Shown here one piece after another: positions 54,631 to 63,563 of a stretch of DNA of 64,000 nucleotides (position 1 is the first letter of the stretch; every line of letters starts with the position of its first letter). Where the stretch lies: the NCBI RefSeq assembly GCF_014643515.1, contig NZ_BMJP01000002.1, positions 1-64,000 of the forward strand. Reading direction: 5' to 3'. The translations under genes and the position numbers were made by a program. A model generated the notes under the pieces. The model was not told where the DNA came from. It worked only from the letters and a program-made list of their open reading frames with translations, and made no database searches. This DNA comes from Sphingomonas prati (GTDB taxonomy: Bacteria; Pseudomonadota; Alphaproteobacteria; Sphingomonadales; Sphingomonadaceae).

Positions 54631-54818
54631 GGATAGTCCCTGAAAGCCGTGGTGAATTCAACCTATCCCATTGATATTGAGCCCATCCGTCCAACGCGGA
54701 TCGATAAGCTGTTACGGTGTCAAGCTGTCCCACACGGAATTAGACTAAAATATTGTGTCGAACGCATTTTTCAGGCAAGGTTTGACTTGGAAAACTTAGG
54801 TTCCAAGGGAATTTTGCC

Positions 54819-55289
54819 GTGACGTTCAGGAAGCTCATGCTCGGCGCCGCGGCAGCGTCCCTTGTTGTCTCCGCGACCGCGATTGCCGCGGTTCAGCCCG
54901 CTCCCACACGCACCCTGACGGAACGCCCGTTCGCGTCTCGCGTGTCCGAGGTCCGCAAGGACTCGCTCGCGAGCAGCGGCCTCACCCGCCGCGCCGGAAC
55001 CGTCGTCCAGGACGAGAATGGCCTGTTCGGCTCGAGCTCGTGGTTGTTCGTCCTGCTCGGCGTCTCCGCATTCGCGCTCCTCGCGATCATCGTCGCATCC
55101 GCCAACGGCGACAACGATTCCGATACGCCAACGCCGACCCCAACACCGACGCCTACTCCAACGCCGACACCTACTCCAACTCCAACGCCGACACCGACCC
55201 CAACGCCGACACCTACTCCGACGCCAACGCCGACACCTACTCCGACGCCAACACCGACTCCCACGCCAACGCCAATCAGCCCGGCCTAA
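54819..55289 (+). CDS. Membrane-anchored protein with C-terminal Thr-Pro repeat tail
   Basis: 156 residues from a GTG start. Signal-like hydrophobic segment at about 5-25 ([20 protein letters not shown]), a short charged region (40-70), a second hydrophobic segment [22 protein letters not shown] (about 73-94), an Asp-rich ANGDNDSD, then 25 uninterrupted Thr-Pro dipeptides and ISPA. The tail should be extended and rigid and could span the envelope or be O-glycosylated; neither is shown. No family recognised. The start is preceded by CCAAGGGA. Antisense frames are open only because of the repeat. Confidence 0.7.
   Translation: MTFRKLMLGAAAASLVVSATAIAAVQPAPTRTLTERPFASRVSEVRKDSLASSGLTRRAGTVVQDENGLFGSSSWLFVLLGVSAFALLAIIVASANGDNDSDTPTPTPTPTPTPTPTPTPTPTPTPTPTPTPTPTPTPTPTPTPTPTPTPTPISPA
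55125..55274 (+). repeat. Degenerate ACNCCN hexamer tandem repeat encoding (Thr-Pro)25
   Basis: 150 bases of six-base units with ACNCCN codon pairs and higher-order near-copies, for example two consecutive 24-base blocks beginning ACGCCGACACCTACTCC. Unit number could change by slippage without altering the frame. Confidence 0.9.
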
Positions 55290-55451
55290 CCCGGAGCCAC
55301 TCCGGGCAGAGATTGCAGGCGATCCGGGCGGGGCGTCGCCGTTGCGACCGGCACAGGGTCCGCGCTAAGACCCCGCTGAGCGAGGCAGCGCGGGTCGCGG
55401 ACCAGCCATATCGAGCGCGTCGACCCTGCGCGGCCGCGATGGAGACAAGTC

Positions 55452-56537
55452 TTGATCGCGCGCCCCGACGGCCCCTTCCACCTCTGCATCGTCGGCGGCA
55501 CACCCACATCGCGTGGCGGGGTCGAAATCTTTACCGAACGGGCGAATGCGGCGGTCGCGCTCTGCCGTCCCGACTGGCGACTGACGACCCTCCCCGCGCA
55601 AACCGCGTTCCTCCGCCCCGCCCGGTTTCCCGGCTTCCTGCGCGCGCTCACTGCATTCGGTCGCGCCGCGCGCCGCGACCGGGTCGATCTGCTCTGGCTC
55701 CAGGCGTGCAATCTGCCCGACCTCGTATACCTGCTCCTCGCCCGACTGCTCCGCGTGCGCGTCCTCGTCACCCCGCACCTCGGCGCGAACAGCCAGTTGC
55801 AACGCACCGCCACGCTCCGCCACGCGCTCCGCCATCTGCTCGGCCGGGCGGACCGGCTGGCCCTGCTGTTCGACGGGCAGGACCGTGAAATCGCGCTGCC
55901 CCCGCACGTTCCGCGCTCGGTGATCCGCACCCTGCTGCCGCGCGATGCACTGCGCCCCGCCGCCCCCATGCCCGACCGCGGCCCGGCGATCCGCCTGATC
56001 CACGCGGCACGGCTGTCGGACGGCAAGGGCAGCTTCCGCTTCATCGCGCTCTGCGTCGAACTGAAGCGCCGCGGCCTGCCCTTCACCGCGCAGCTCGTCG
56101 GCACTGCGGACGAGCCGACCACCGCGCGCCTCCGCGCCGACATCGCCGCCGCTGATCTTGGCCCCGCCTTCACCTGGGAAGGTTGGATGGCGGAGGCCCC
56201 GTTGCTCGAACAGCTCCGCGCCACCGACGTGCTCGTCCACCTGTCTGTACTCGACAGCTACCCCCTCATCGTCCTCGAAGCCATGGCGTCCGGCGCGCTC
56301 CCGCTGGTCACCGACATGGCCGGCATGGCGGCGATGGTCGCGCACGGCGACGGCCATGTCGTCCCCGCGGAGCATGCCGTCACCGCCGCCGCGGACTGGC
56401 TCTGCACGCAGGATCCGGTCGCGCTCCGCCGCCGCGGCGTTGCGCTCGGCCACCGCGTGCGGACCGACTATGACTGGCCGGCCTGCGTCGCAACACTCGC
56501 CGACGCGGTCGCGCTCATTCGCGATCGGCGGGGCTGA
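55452..56537 (+). CDS. GT4-family glycosyltransferase
   Basis: 361 residues from TTG, with GGAGA eight bases before. HLCIVGGTPTSRGGVEIFTERANAAV is the acceptor loop; VLVTPHLGANSQLQR follows; the donor domain has RLIHAARLSDGKGSFRFI and DVLVHLSVLDSYPLIVLEAMASGALPLVTD, matching the E-x7-E region with partial conservation. A repeat-unit glycosyltransferase. Its 3' end overlaps the convergent GT2 gene by 23 bases. Confidence 0.88.
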   Translation: MIARPDGPFHLCIVGGTPTSRGGVEIFTERANAAVALCRPDWRLTTLPAQTAFLRPARFPGFLRALTAFGRAARRDRVDLLWLQACNLPDLVYLLLARLLRVRVLVTPHLGANSQLQRTATLRHALRHLLGRADRLALLFDGQDREIALPPHVPRSVIRTLLPRDALRPAAPMPDRGPAIRLIHAARLSDGKGSFRFIALCVELKRRGLPFTAQLVGTADEPTTARLRADIAAADLGPAFTWEGWMAEAPLLEQLRATDVLVHLSVLDSYPLIVLEAMASGALPLVTDMAGMAAMVAHGDGHVVPAEHAVTAAADWLCTQDPVALRRRGVALGHRVRTDYDWPACVATLADAVALIRDRRG

Positions 56538-57516
56538 ACTCCACCGCCGGCAACGGTCGCATCGGCGGCACGCGCGACCGGCACAGCCCGCGGATCAGCC
56601 CCACCGCGATCACGTTCCACTGGCACAGCGAATACAGCCCCAGCGCGATCCCGCCGCGCCGCACCGACAGATAGCCGAGCGGCGCCAGCAGCAGCACCGG
56701 CAGCGCGATCGGCAACGCGACCCCCGCCGCGATCAGCGCCGCCCACCACAGCAGGATCACCAGCCCGTGGCGCAGATGCCCCAGCCGACGCAGCACCAGC
56801 GGCAGGTGCGGCCGCCCCAGCGCCCCGCGCAGCACCTCGCCCGCCCCGCTGGCATAGCCCGACACCAGCCGGCGGAGCAGCAACCGGTACCCGCTCCCGC
56901 TGTGGCCGTGATGGTCGACCGCCGGCGTGTCGAGCCGGACCAGCGTCCCGCCCTGCAACGCCAGCCGCACCGCCAGGTCCAGTTCCTCGAACGCGTGCAG
57001 GTTGCGGTCCGCGAAATAACCGACGCGGCGGATCGCCGACACCCGGTACACGCCGCCGCCGTCCAGCCGGTCGACCGGCCCGGCGCGGCGATGCGACTCG
57101 CCCTCCGCCGCCTTCGCGCGGATCTGGAACTCCGCGGTTTCCAGGTTGCGCTCGATCACGCGGCCGCCCACCCCCGCCACGTCCGGATGCGCCGCCAGAT
57201 ACGCCATCGCCGCCGCGACGAAACCGGGCTGCAACGTCATGTCCCCGTCGATCAGACAGAAATACGCGCCCTCGGCATATTGCCACGCCAGCTGCGCGCC
57301 CGCCCCGCATGACCGGTCGCCCGGGTCGGCCAGCTGCACCGTCCGCACGCCCTGCGCCGCGCGTGCCCGGCCGATCGCCACGGTCGCGTCGCTCGATCCG
57401 CTGTCGGCCAGCACGACGCGGCCACCGAACGGCGCCACCGCCGCGCACGCGCTGTCGATCGCCGCCGCGATATGCGCCGCCTCGTTCAGCGCCTTGATGC
57501 CCACTGTGATCGTCAT
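56515..57516 (-). CDS. Family 2 glycosyltransferase with C-terminal membrane segments
   Basis: 333 residues. ITVGIKALNEAAHIAAAIDSA, VVLADSGSSDATV, CGAGAQLAWQYAEG and FCLIDGDMTLQPGF (metal site) form the GT-A core; GVGGRVIERN and AFEELDLAVRLALQGG include the catalytic ED motif. From about 240 on there are three hydrophobic helices (LVILLWWAALIAAGVALPIALPVLLLAPLG), so the enzyme is membrane bound. The ATG at 57516 overlaps the flippase stop by 4 bases. It probably acts on the unit exported by that flippase. Confidence 0.88.
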   Translation of the reverse strand: MTITVGIKALNEAAHIAAAIDSACAAVAPFGGRVVLADSGSSDATVAIGRARAAQGVRTVQLADPGDRSCGAGAQLAWQYAEGAYFCLIDGDMTLQPGFVAAAMAYLAAHPDVAGVGGRVIERNLETAEFQIRAKAAEGESHRRAGPVDRLDGGGVYRVSAIRRVGYFADRNLHAFEELDLAVRLALQGGTLVRLDTPAVDHHGHSGSGYRLLLRRLVSGYASGAGEVLRGALGRPHLPLVLRRLGHLRHGLVILLWWAALIAAGVALPIALPVLLLAPLGYLSVRRGGIALGLYSLCQWNVIAVGLIRGLCRSRVPPMRPLPAVEFSPADRE

Positions 57517-58802
57517 GCGGCAGTCCCGCTCGCCGGCAGCAACGCACGGCGCCCCTCGCGCAGGACCAGGATCGTCACCACCGCTTCCCCCGCCAAAATC
57601 CCCAGGATCGACCATATCGGCGCCGCGACGATCAGCAACAGCGCAACCGACGCCAGTGAAACCGCCGAGGACCACAGGCTGGCCATCGCCAACGGCCGGA
57701 ACCGGCCGATCGCCTGCAACAACGTCCCCTCCGGCACCGACAGGATGCGCAGCAACGCGGTCGCCAGCCACAATGTCGTCGCCACCGCCAGATGCGCCCG
57801 GTCGTAGCTGCCCGGATAGATCAGCCCCGGCGACACCACCAGGATCGCCGCATTCGCCGCCGCCACCGCCACCCATCCGGCGATCAGGATCGCGCGGAAC
57901 AGCCGCGTCGCGCGCTGCGTCGCGACCCGCTGCCCCGGCTGCAACGCCTGCGTCAGCCGCGGCCGTTCATATTCGACGATCGCGTTGGTCGCGACCGCGA
58001 TCGGCCGGATCAGCAGCGCGCTGGCCGCCAGCGGCGCGAACGCGCCCGGCCCCAGGAACAGCGTGATCAGATACGCGTGGACGTTCGCGGTCATCTCCGT
58101 CGTGGCGACGCCCAGCAGGGACCAGCGGCCATGCTCGCGCCACACCGTCGGATAGGCCACCAGCCGGCGCGGATCGGCCAGCTGGCGGATCCGCCGCGGG
58201 TCGCCGCGCACGAACGGCAGCAGCCCCGCCCCCGCCGCCACCGCCAGCGCGGCGTAAGCGGTATCCGCCGCGGGCGCATGCTCGAACCAGATCACCCCGA
58301 TCCCGCCGAGCAGGCCCAGGCCATAGGCGATGTCGGACGCCATCGCGCGCAACGGCCGGTGAACGGCATAGGCCAGCGCGCGGCCGAAGAACCGCACGAT
58401 CGCCAGCCCGCCGAACGCGCCGAACAGCAACGCCGTCCGCCACCCGTCACCCAGCATCCAGGCCAGCGCCGCGAACACCGGCATCGCCGCCACCGCACCC
58501 AGCAGACTCGCCGCCGTCAGCGACCGCAGCATCGCTTCGCGCGGATCATCAGGCCGGCCTTCGGACGGCAGCGGCCCGCCCGCCAGCAACAACGGCAACG
58601 GCGCGCAGAACAGCGCGGACCACAACGCCCAGCTCATTTGCGCCACGATCAGCAGGAACGAATAACGCCCGAACGTTGCGGGCTCCAGCGTGCGCAGCAG
58701 CACGATCGATAGCAGAAATTGCGTCCCCGCCACGCCCACCGGCCCGACCAGCGCCATGCCGTACCGCATCAGATCGCGCAGGACCGGCGTCCCGGGCAGC
58801 AC
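57513..58802 (-). CDS. Wzx-like oligosaccharide flippase
   Basis: 429 residues with about twelve membrane segments. RYGMALVGPVGVAGTQFLLSIVLLRTLEPATFGRYSFLLIVAQ is the flippase N-terminal block, though the sequence is more divergent than the other two in the window. Start uncertain: GTG at 58802 puts about ten residues before the first helix; ATG at 58769 and ATG at 58907 are alternatives. Third flippase, in an operon with the membrane-bound GT2, close to the second Wza/Wzc set. Confidence 0.82.
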   Translation of the reverse strand: MLPGTPVLRDLMRYGMALVGPVGVAGTQFLLSIVLLRTLEPATFGRYSFLLIVAQMSWALWSALFCAPLPLLLAGGPLPSEGRPDDPREAMLRSLTAASLLGAVAAMPVFAALAWMLGDGWRTALLFGAFGGLAIVRFFGRALAYAVHRPLRAMASDIAYGLGLLGGIGVIWFEHAPAADTAYAALAVAAGAGLLPFVRGDPRRIRQLADPRRLVAYPTVWREHGRWSLLGVATTEMTANVHAYLITLFLGPGAFAPLAASALLIRPIAVATNAIVEYERPRLTQALQPGQRVATQRATRLFRAILIAGWVAVAAANAAILVVSPGLIYPGSYDRAHLAVATTLWLATALLRILSVPEGTLLQAIGRFRPLAMASLWSSAVSLASVALLLIVAAPIWSILGILAGEAVVTILVLREGRRALLPASGTAA

Positions 58803-59061
58803 GGCGGCTCGGACGTCCGGCCCGGCATCGGATGGTGACGGTGGTAGGATCGCCGCTCTCCGCTTACCTGCTGCCCGCGACCGATCTGTGGCCACCCTGC
58901 GTGCCATAAGACAGCGCGTCGCGCACGTCGATAAAGCGGTCCGTGCGCCCGCCGCGCGCCAGCGCCCACCCGCCCCGATCGCGATTGCCACGGCCATGCC
59001 GCTATGCCATGCGCTTGACCGAACGATGCCGCGCGCCAGCGCGATCGAGGGGGTAAGCCAG

Positions 59062-59637
59062 ATGCGCTTCGGAGCGATGATCTTGATGTGCGGTCTCGCA
59101 CTTCTGTCGGCCTGCGCCTCCGGGGACAAGGAACTCGTCTCGTCGGGGTCGCGCTATGCCGCCCCCGATGTTGCGCTGGAGGATTACCGGCTCGGCATCG
59201 ACGACCGGGTCCGCATGACGGTGTTTAACCAGCCGGAGGTTTCGGGCGAGTTCGCGGTCGGCGCCGACGGCGCGCTGGCCTTGCCGCTCATCGGCCGCGT
59301 GCCGGCGTCGGGCAAGACCGTTTCCGAAATTGCCGCAGAGGCGCAGCGCCTGTTCGGCGACGGCTATCTCCGCGATCCGCGCGTCGGCATGGAGGTCATC
59401 ACCTTTCGCCCCTTCTTCATCCTGGGCGAGGTGACGCAGCCCGGGCCCTACCCCTACACCGTCGGCCTCACCGCGCTGAACGCCATCGCCGTGGCGCACG
59501 GCTTCACCCCGCGGTCCGATCGCGGCGTGATCGGCATTCGCCGCAGCGGGGAGGCGGAGGAAAAGATCTACAAGGTCACCCCGGAACTGCGCATCTATCC
59601 GGGCGATACGGTGCGCGTGCAGGAACGGTTCTTCTGA
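59062..59637 (+). CDS. Wza/GumB-like outer-membrane polysaccharide export lipoprotein
   Basis: 191 residues. Signal peptide with lipobox LALLSAC; Poly_export domain YRLGIDDRVRMTVFNQPEVSGEFAVGADGALALPLIGRVPASGKT; SLBB segment FFILGEVTQPGPYPYTVGLTALNAIAVAHG. GAGGGGGT at 59047-59054 fixes the start. Second export lipoprotein of the window, in a plus-strand operon with an outer-membrane barrel protein and a Wzc-like kinase. Confidence 0.92.
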   Translation: MRFGAMILMCGLALLSACASGDKELVSSGSRYAAPDVALEDYRLGIDDRVRMTVFNQPEVSGEFAVGADGALALPLIGRVPASGKTVSEIAAEAQRLFGDGYLRDPRVGMEVITFRPFFILGEVTQPGPYPYTVGLTALNAIAVAHGFTPRSDRGVIGIRRSGEAEEKIYKVTPELRIYPGDTVRVQERFF

Positions 59638-59713
59638 TGATCCGCGCCGTGCGCATGGGACCGGCCACCGCCCCGGCCGTGCACGGCCGTGCCACGCTGC
59701 CCGACGGTTCGGT

Positions 59714-61168
59714 GTGACCGGCGGGTCCGGCGTGGACCGCCGTATCCGGGTTCGGCGCGGCTGCGATCTCGCCCGGGCGGATCGGTGCCAGGGCTGGAAC
59801 GATCCCTGGCTGCCCGCCCCCGCTCCCGCCGCGCCCGGTCGGGCGAACGATCGCCCGGCCACGCGCCGCGGCATCCTGCTTAGTCGCGGCATCATCGTCG
59901 CGGTCCCGGCGCTCTGGTCGGCGACCGCCACCGCACAGCTTGGTGAGGGTCTACTGGTCCAGCCCGCCATCCCGGGCGGGTTCGACCGCGGCCGCAACAT
60001 CTCGGTCACCGAAAGACAACGTACCGATTTCGACCCACTGGGTATCCGGGTCCGATCCTTCCTGGTCCAGCCCACGCTGGAACTCGGGGTCGGCGGCACG
60101 AGCAACACCTACAACGAAGCGAACAATCCGCGCGCCTCGGCACTCGGCTACATCGCGCCGGCCATCGCCGCCACATCGCTCTGGTCGCGGCACCGGCTGC
60201 AGTTCAGCGCACGGGGCCGCTTCGTGCGCTACGCCGATCAGAGCCCGCGCAACGAGAATACGTGGAACGCGAACCTGGCCGGCCGGGTCGAATTCGGCTC
60301 GTTCGTCACGATCGACAGCCAGCTGCTGGCCGCGCGCAGCGTCGAGGATTTCTTCTCGGGCGACGTTGCGGCCAACATCGCGGCCCTCTCGCGCTACAAC
60401 ACATATTATGGCGTCGTGCGCGGCACTTACACCGCCGGCCGGACCCGCGCGATCGTCTCGGTCGATCATACCGACACGCGCTACGGCCAGATCCGGTTCC
60501 AGGACGGCTCGGCGCTCGACCTGACCGGCCGGGACCGCGGCGTGACGCGCCTGACGGGGCAGCTCGATTTCGCCCGCACGCCCAGCGTGTCATTGTTCGT
60601 CCAGACCGGCGGCGCGCGCAACGCCTTCATCCGCCCGCTGACGCCCGGAACGGCGGATCGCGATTCGGTCGAGTATCGCCTGATCGGCGGCATGAACTTC
60701 GATCTCGCCGGCCGCGCGCGCGGATCGATCGGCGCGGGCTATTCCCGCCGCGACTTCGATTCGCCAACCTACAAGTCGGTCAGCGGCGTTTCGGTCGAGG
60801 CCAAGGTCGAACTGTTTCCGACCGACCTGTCGACCTATTCGCTCACCGTCCGGCGATCGATCGAGGATTCCGTGTTCAGCAACGGCAATCCTTATTTCGA
60901 CAGTCGCGTTACTTTGCAGCTCGACCGTGAACTGCGCCGGAACCTGATCGGAAATCTCTCTGCCAGCTACGCCAAGCAGAACTATCAGGCGGCAGAAATC
61001 CGCGACACGAACGGTTATCAATTTGCGGCTGGCGCACGCTATCTGTCAACCAGGCGGTTCCGACTGGACATGACGGTGCGCTATTCCAATCGCTCGACAC
61101 AGGGCGGGACCATGGGTAACAGGGTGGGCGAGCTTCGGGGGCAGTTCGGGATCGTGCTCCAGCGTTAA
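59714..61168 (+). CDS. Outer-membrane beta-barrel protein (BBP2_2-like) of the export operon
   Basis: 484 residues from a GTG start; a signal peptide lies unusually far in (SRGIIVAVPALWSATATAQ, about 57-75), so a later start may be used. The mature chain shows alternating strands with aromatic ends throughout (VQPTLELGVGGTSNTYNEA, GYIAPAIAATSLWSRHRLQFSARGRFVRYAD, SVDHTDTRYGQIRF, GRARGSIGAGYSRRDFDS) and ends in a strand with hydrophobic residues (GELRGQFGIVLQR). It resembles the putative beta-barrel porin family found next to wza and wzc in sphingomonads. It may complete or assist the secretion pore. Confidence 0.8.
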   Translation: MTGGSGVDRRIRVRRGCDLARADRCQGWNDPWLPAPAPAAPGRANDRPATRRGILLSRGIIVAVPALWSATATAQLGEGLLVQPAIPGGFDRGRNISVTERQRTDFDPLGIRVRSFLVQPTLELGVGGTSNTYNEANNPRASALGYIAPAIAATSLWSRHRLQFSARGRFVRYADQSPRNENTWNANLAGRVEFGSFVTIDSQLLAARSVEDFFSGDVAANIAALSRYNTYYGVVRGTYTAGRTRAIVSVDHTDTRYGQIRFQDGSALDLTGRDRGVTRLTGQLDFARTPSVSLFVQTGGARNAFIRPLTPGTADRDSVEYRLIGGMNFDLAGRARGSIGAGYSRRDFDSPTYKSVSGVSVEAKVELFPTDLSTYSLTVRRSIEDSVFSNGNPYFDSRVTLQLDRELRRNLIGNLSASYAKQNYQAAEIRDTNGYQFAAGARYLSTRRFRLDMTVRYSNRSTQGGTMGNRVGELRGQFGIVLQR

Positions 61169-61222
61169 CCGCCGAAGCAAGCGACGAGTGTCGAGAAGCC
61201 ATAAGCAGGACTGACCAACGCG

Positions 61223-63361
61223 ATGGAAATCCGACATGATGCCGACGAGCGCGAGGCCAAGCTCGCCGATATTTTCGCGATCGTCCGTGAAACGGTCCGT
61301 CGCCGCTGGCTGACTCTGCTGATCGTGACCGCGGTCGTGTTCGTGCCGGCCGCGATCTACATAATGCGCCTGACGCCGATCTTCCAGGCGACCGCCCGGA
61401 TGCGGATCGATCCGTCGCGCAACCCGCTCGCCAACACCGCCACCGGTGCCAGTGCGGAGCCATCCTCGTCGACGATTGATACCGAAGCCTCGGCGATGAA
61501 CTCGGTCGAACTGGCGCGCACCGTGGCCCGCAAGCTGAAACTGGCCGACAACCCCGAATTCAACGGCGCGCTGAAGACCGGCAATGCCGCGGCGATGTCG
61601 ACCGCCGCCGGCCGCGAATCCGCGATCGCCGGCAGTCTGCTCGCCGGACTCTCCGTTGCGCGCGAAAAGCTGACCTACGTGCTCGACGTCCAGTACCGCT
61701 CGCCGAACCCGGTCGCTGCGGCGCGGATCGCCAACGCCTTCGCTGAATCCTACATCGAATCGCGCGTCGCCGATAAGGCCGGCACCGCCAGCCGGCAGGG
61801 CGAATGGTTCGACAAGCGGCTTGCCGATCTGGGCGAACAGGTCATGGCCGCCGACGCCCGCGTGGCGCAGTTCCGCGCGCAGGCCGGCATCGTCGGCAGC
61901 GACCCGTTGGGTGAGGGCGGCACGATTGTCGATCAGCAGATCGCACCGCTGACGGGCACGCTCGCCAACGCCGAATCGGATGCCGCCGCCGCCCGCTCGA
62001 ACCTCGGCGCCGCGCGGGCCCAGGTATCGCGCGGCGGTCTCGACGCCGTGTCCGAAGTGCTGAACTCGCCGGTCATCGCCGACCTCCGCCGCCAGCGCGC
62101 GGAGGTCCTGCGCGACACCGCAGTGGTCGAGGCGAAATTCGGTCCGAAGCACCCCGAAAGCATCCGCGTCCGCGATCAGCTCACCTCGCTCGACAGCCAG
62201 ATCCAGGCTGAATCGCGCCGCGTCGTGAACTCGCTCCAGGCGACCGCCGCCGCGGCGGAAGCGCGTGCGAGCAGCCTGCGCGGGTCGCTCAACAACCTCC
62301 AGACGCAGCGCGAACGGGACTCGCGCGCCGCCGCCCTCGCCTCCAGCTACGAGCGCGAGGCGGCGGCCAAGCGCGCGCTGTACGAACGCATGTCGCAGTT
62401 GTCGCTCGGCAGCACGCAGGCCGCCCAGGTCTCGCTCTCGCAGGCCGCGATCATCGACCGGGCGGACGTCCCCACCCATCCCACCTCGCCCAACCGTCCG
62501 CTGCTGCTGGCGCTCGCCGCCATCGTGGCGCTGGTCGCCGGCGCGGGCACGATCGGCGTGCAGGAAGCAATGGCGGGCGGGCTGCGCACGTCGGAGGAGG
62601 TCCAGGCGCAGCTTGGCGTCCCGGTCCTCGCCGCAATCCCGAACGAGAAGGCACGCAACCCTGCGGACATCCTGATCGATCGGCCGACGTCCTTCTTCGC
62701 GGAATCGCTGCGCATCGCGCGCGCCAGTATCCTCGGCGTCCGCGATCAGGCGCCGCCACAGGTCATCGCCATCACCTCGGCGCTGCCGAGCGAGGGCAAG
62801 ACCACCACTGCGCTCGCCTTCGCCCGCACGCTCGCGGCGGCGGACGCGAAGACGCTGCTGATTGAGTGCGATGTCCGCCGCGCCGCAATGCGCCACCTGG
62901 TCCGCACACCCGCCACCAGCACGGGTCTGGTCGAGGTCCTGCAGGGCAAGGCGACGCTGACAGAGGGAATCGTCCCGTCCGACGTCCCCAACCTCGACCA
63001 ACTGCTCGTGTCGGTCCCGTTCTACAGTGCCGAGGATCTGTTCGGTGGGGAGGAGATGCGCCAGATCCTCGATGCCGTCCGCGCGCAATATACCCATATC
63101 GTGCTCGATCTTCCGCCGATCCTCGGGCTGGCCGACGGCCGGTTCATCTCGGTCCTGGCCGATGCGGTCGTGCTGATCGTGCGGTGGGGCGTCACGCCCG
63201 CCGCCGCGGCAAAGGCGGCCCATTCGCTGCTCCGCAACGACGGCGGCAATACCGTCGGGGTGATCTACACGATGGTCGATTCATCGGCGGAGGTCATGGG
63301 CGGGCTCTATTATTCGAAATATTACGCGAAGAATTATTCGAAATACTACAACGCCGAATGA
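61223..63361 (+). CDS. Wzc-like polysaccharide co-polymerase / BY-kinase
   Basis: 712 residues. TM1 at about 29-48 (WLTLLIVTAVVFVPAAIYIM), Wzz periplasmic domain with long coiled-coil (about 200-410), TM2 at about 430-450 (LLLALAAIVALVAGAGTIGV) and a BY-kinase domain with Walker A SALPSEGKTTTALA, Walker A' TLLIECDVRRA (Glu-x-Asp instead of Asp-x-Asp) and Walker B HIVLDLPPILG. The C-terminus YYSKYYAKNYSKYYNAE holds seven tyrosines. It controls chain length and export with the lipoprotein and barrel upstream. The altered Walker A' deserves a check of kinase activity. Confidence 0.94.
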   Translation: MEIRHDADEREAKLADIFAIVRETVRRRWLTLLIVTAVVFVPAAIYIMRLTPIFQATARMRIDPSRNPLANTATGASAEPSSSTIDTEASAMNSVELARTVARKLKLADNPEFNGALKTGNAAAMSTAAGRESAIAGSLLAGLSVAREKLTYVLDVQYRSPNPVAAARIANAFAESYIESRVADKAGTASRQGEWFDKRLADLGEQVMAADARVAQFRAQAGIVGSDPLGEGGTIVDQQIAPLTGTLANAESDAAAARSNLGAARAQVSRGGLDAVSEVLNSPVIADLRRQRAEVLRDTAVVEAKFGPKHPESIRVRDQLTSLDSQIQAESRRVVNSLQATAAAAEARASSLRGSLNNLQTQRERDSRAAALASSYEREAAAKRALYERMSQLSLGSTQAAQVSLSQAAIIDRADVPTHPTSPNRPLLLALAAIVALVAGAGTIGVQEAMAGGLRTSEEVQAQLGVPVLAAIPNEKARNPADILIDRPTSFFAESLRIARASILGVRDQAPPQVIAITSALPSEGKTTTALAFARTLAAADAKTLLIECDVRRAAMRHLVRTPATSTGLVEVLQGKATLTEGIVPSDVPNLDQLLVSVPFYSAEDLFGGEEMRQILDAVRAQYTHIVLDLPPILGLADGRFISVLADAVVLIVRWGVTPAAAAKAAHSLLRNDGGNTVGVIYTMVDSSAEVMGGLYYSKYYAKNYSKYYNAE

Positions 63362-63563
63362 CCGCGCAGCGGGACAGCCGGCCGATCCGGGCCGCGTCCG
63401 TCCCATCGCATCCGATGAGCGCCATGACACGGGGTAGCATGATGGTATCGCAGGGAACGGCCGCTCGCCGGGCGGGTCACCGCCGGTCGGCCGCATCGCC
63501 CCCCGTCGCCGCCACCGCCACCGGTCATTGCGATCGGATGCGACCGGGCCTGTCCGGTCGGTG

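Noticed and set aside
54661-54818. Sigma-70 promoter with TTGACT at 54782
   Set aside because: No acceptable -10 box lies 16-18 bases downstream.
54893-55264. Minus-strand Gly-Val repeat protein
   Set aside because: It is only the reverse reading of the Thr-Pro codon repeat; the plus strand has signal and membrane segments.
55125-55274. Possible CRISPR-like array
   Set aside because: The repeat is a contiguous six-base coding unit without spacers.
61046-63223. 725-codon minus-strand open frame opposite the second Wzc gene
   Set aside because: Low-complexity Arg/Gly/Asp-rich translation, no motif, and the opposite strand has an unmistakable BY-kinase.
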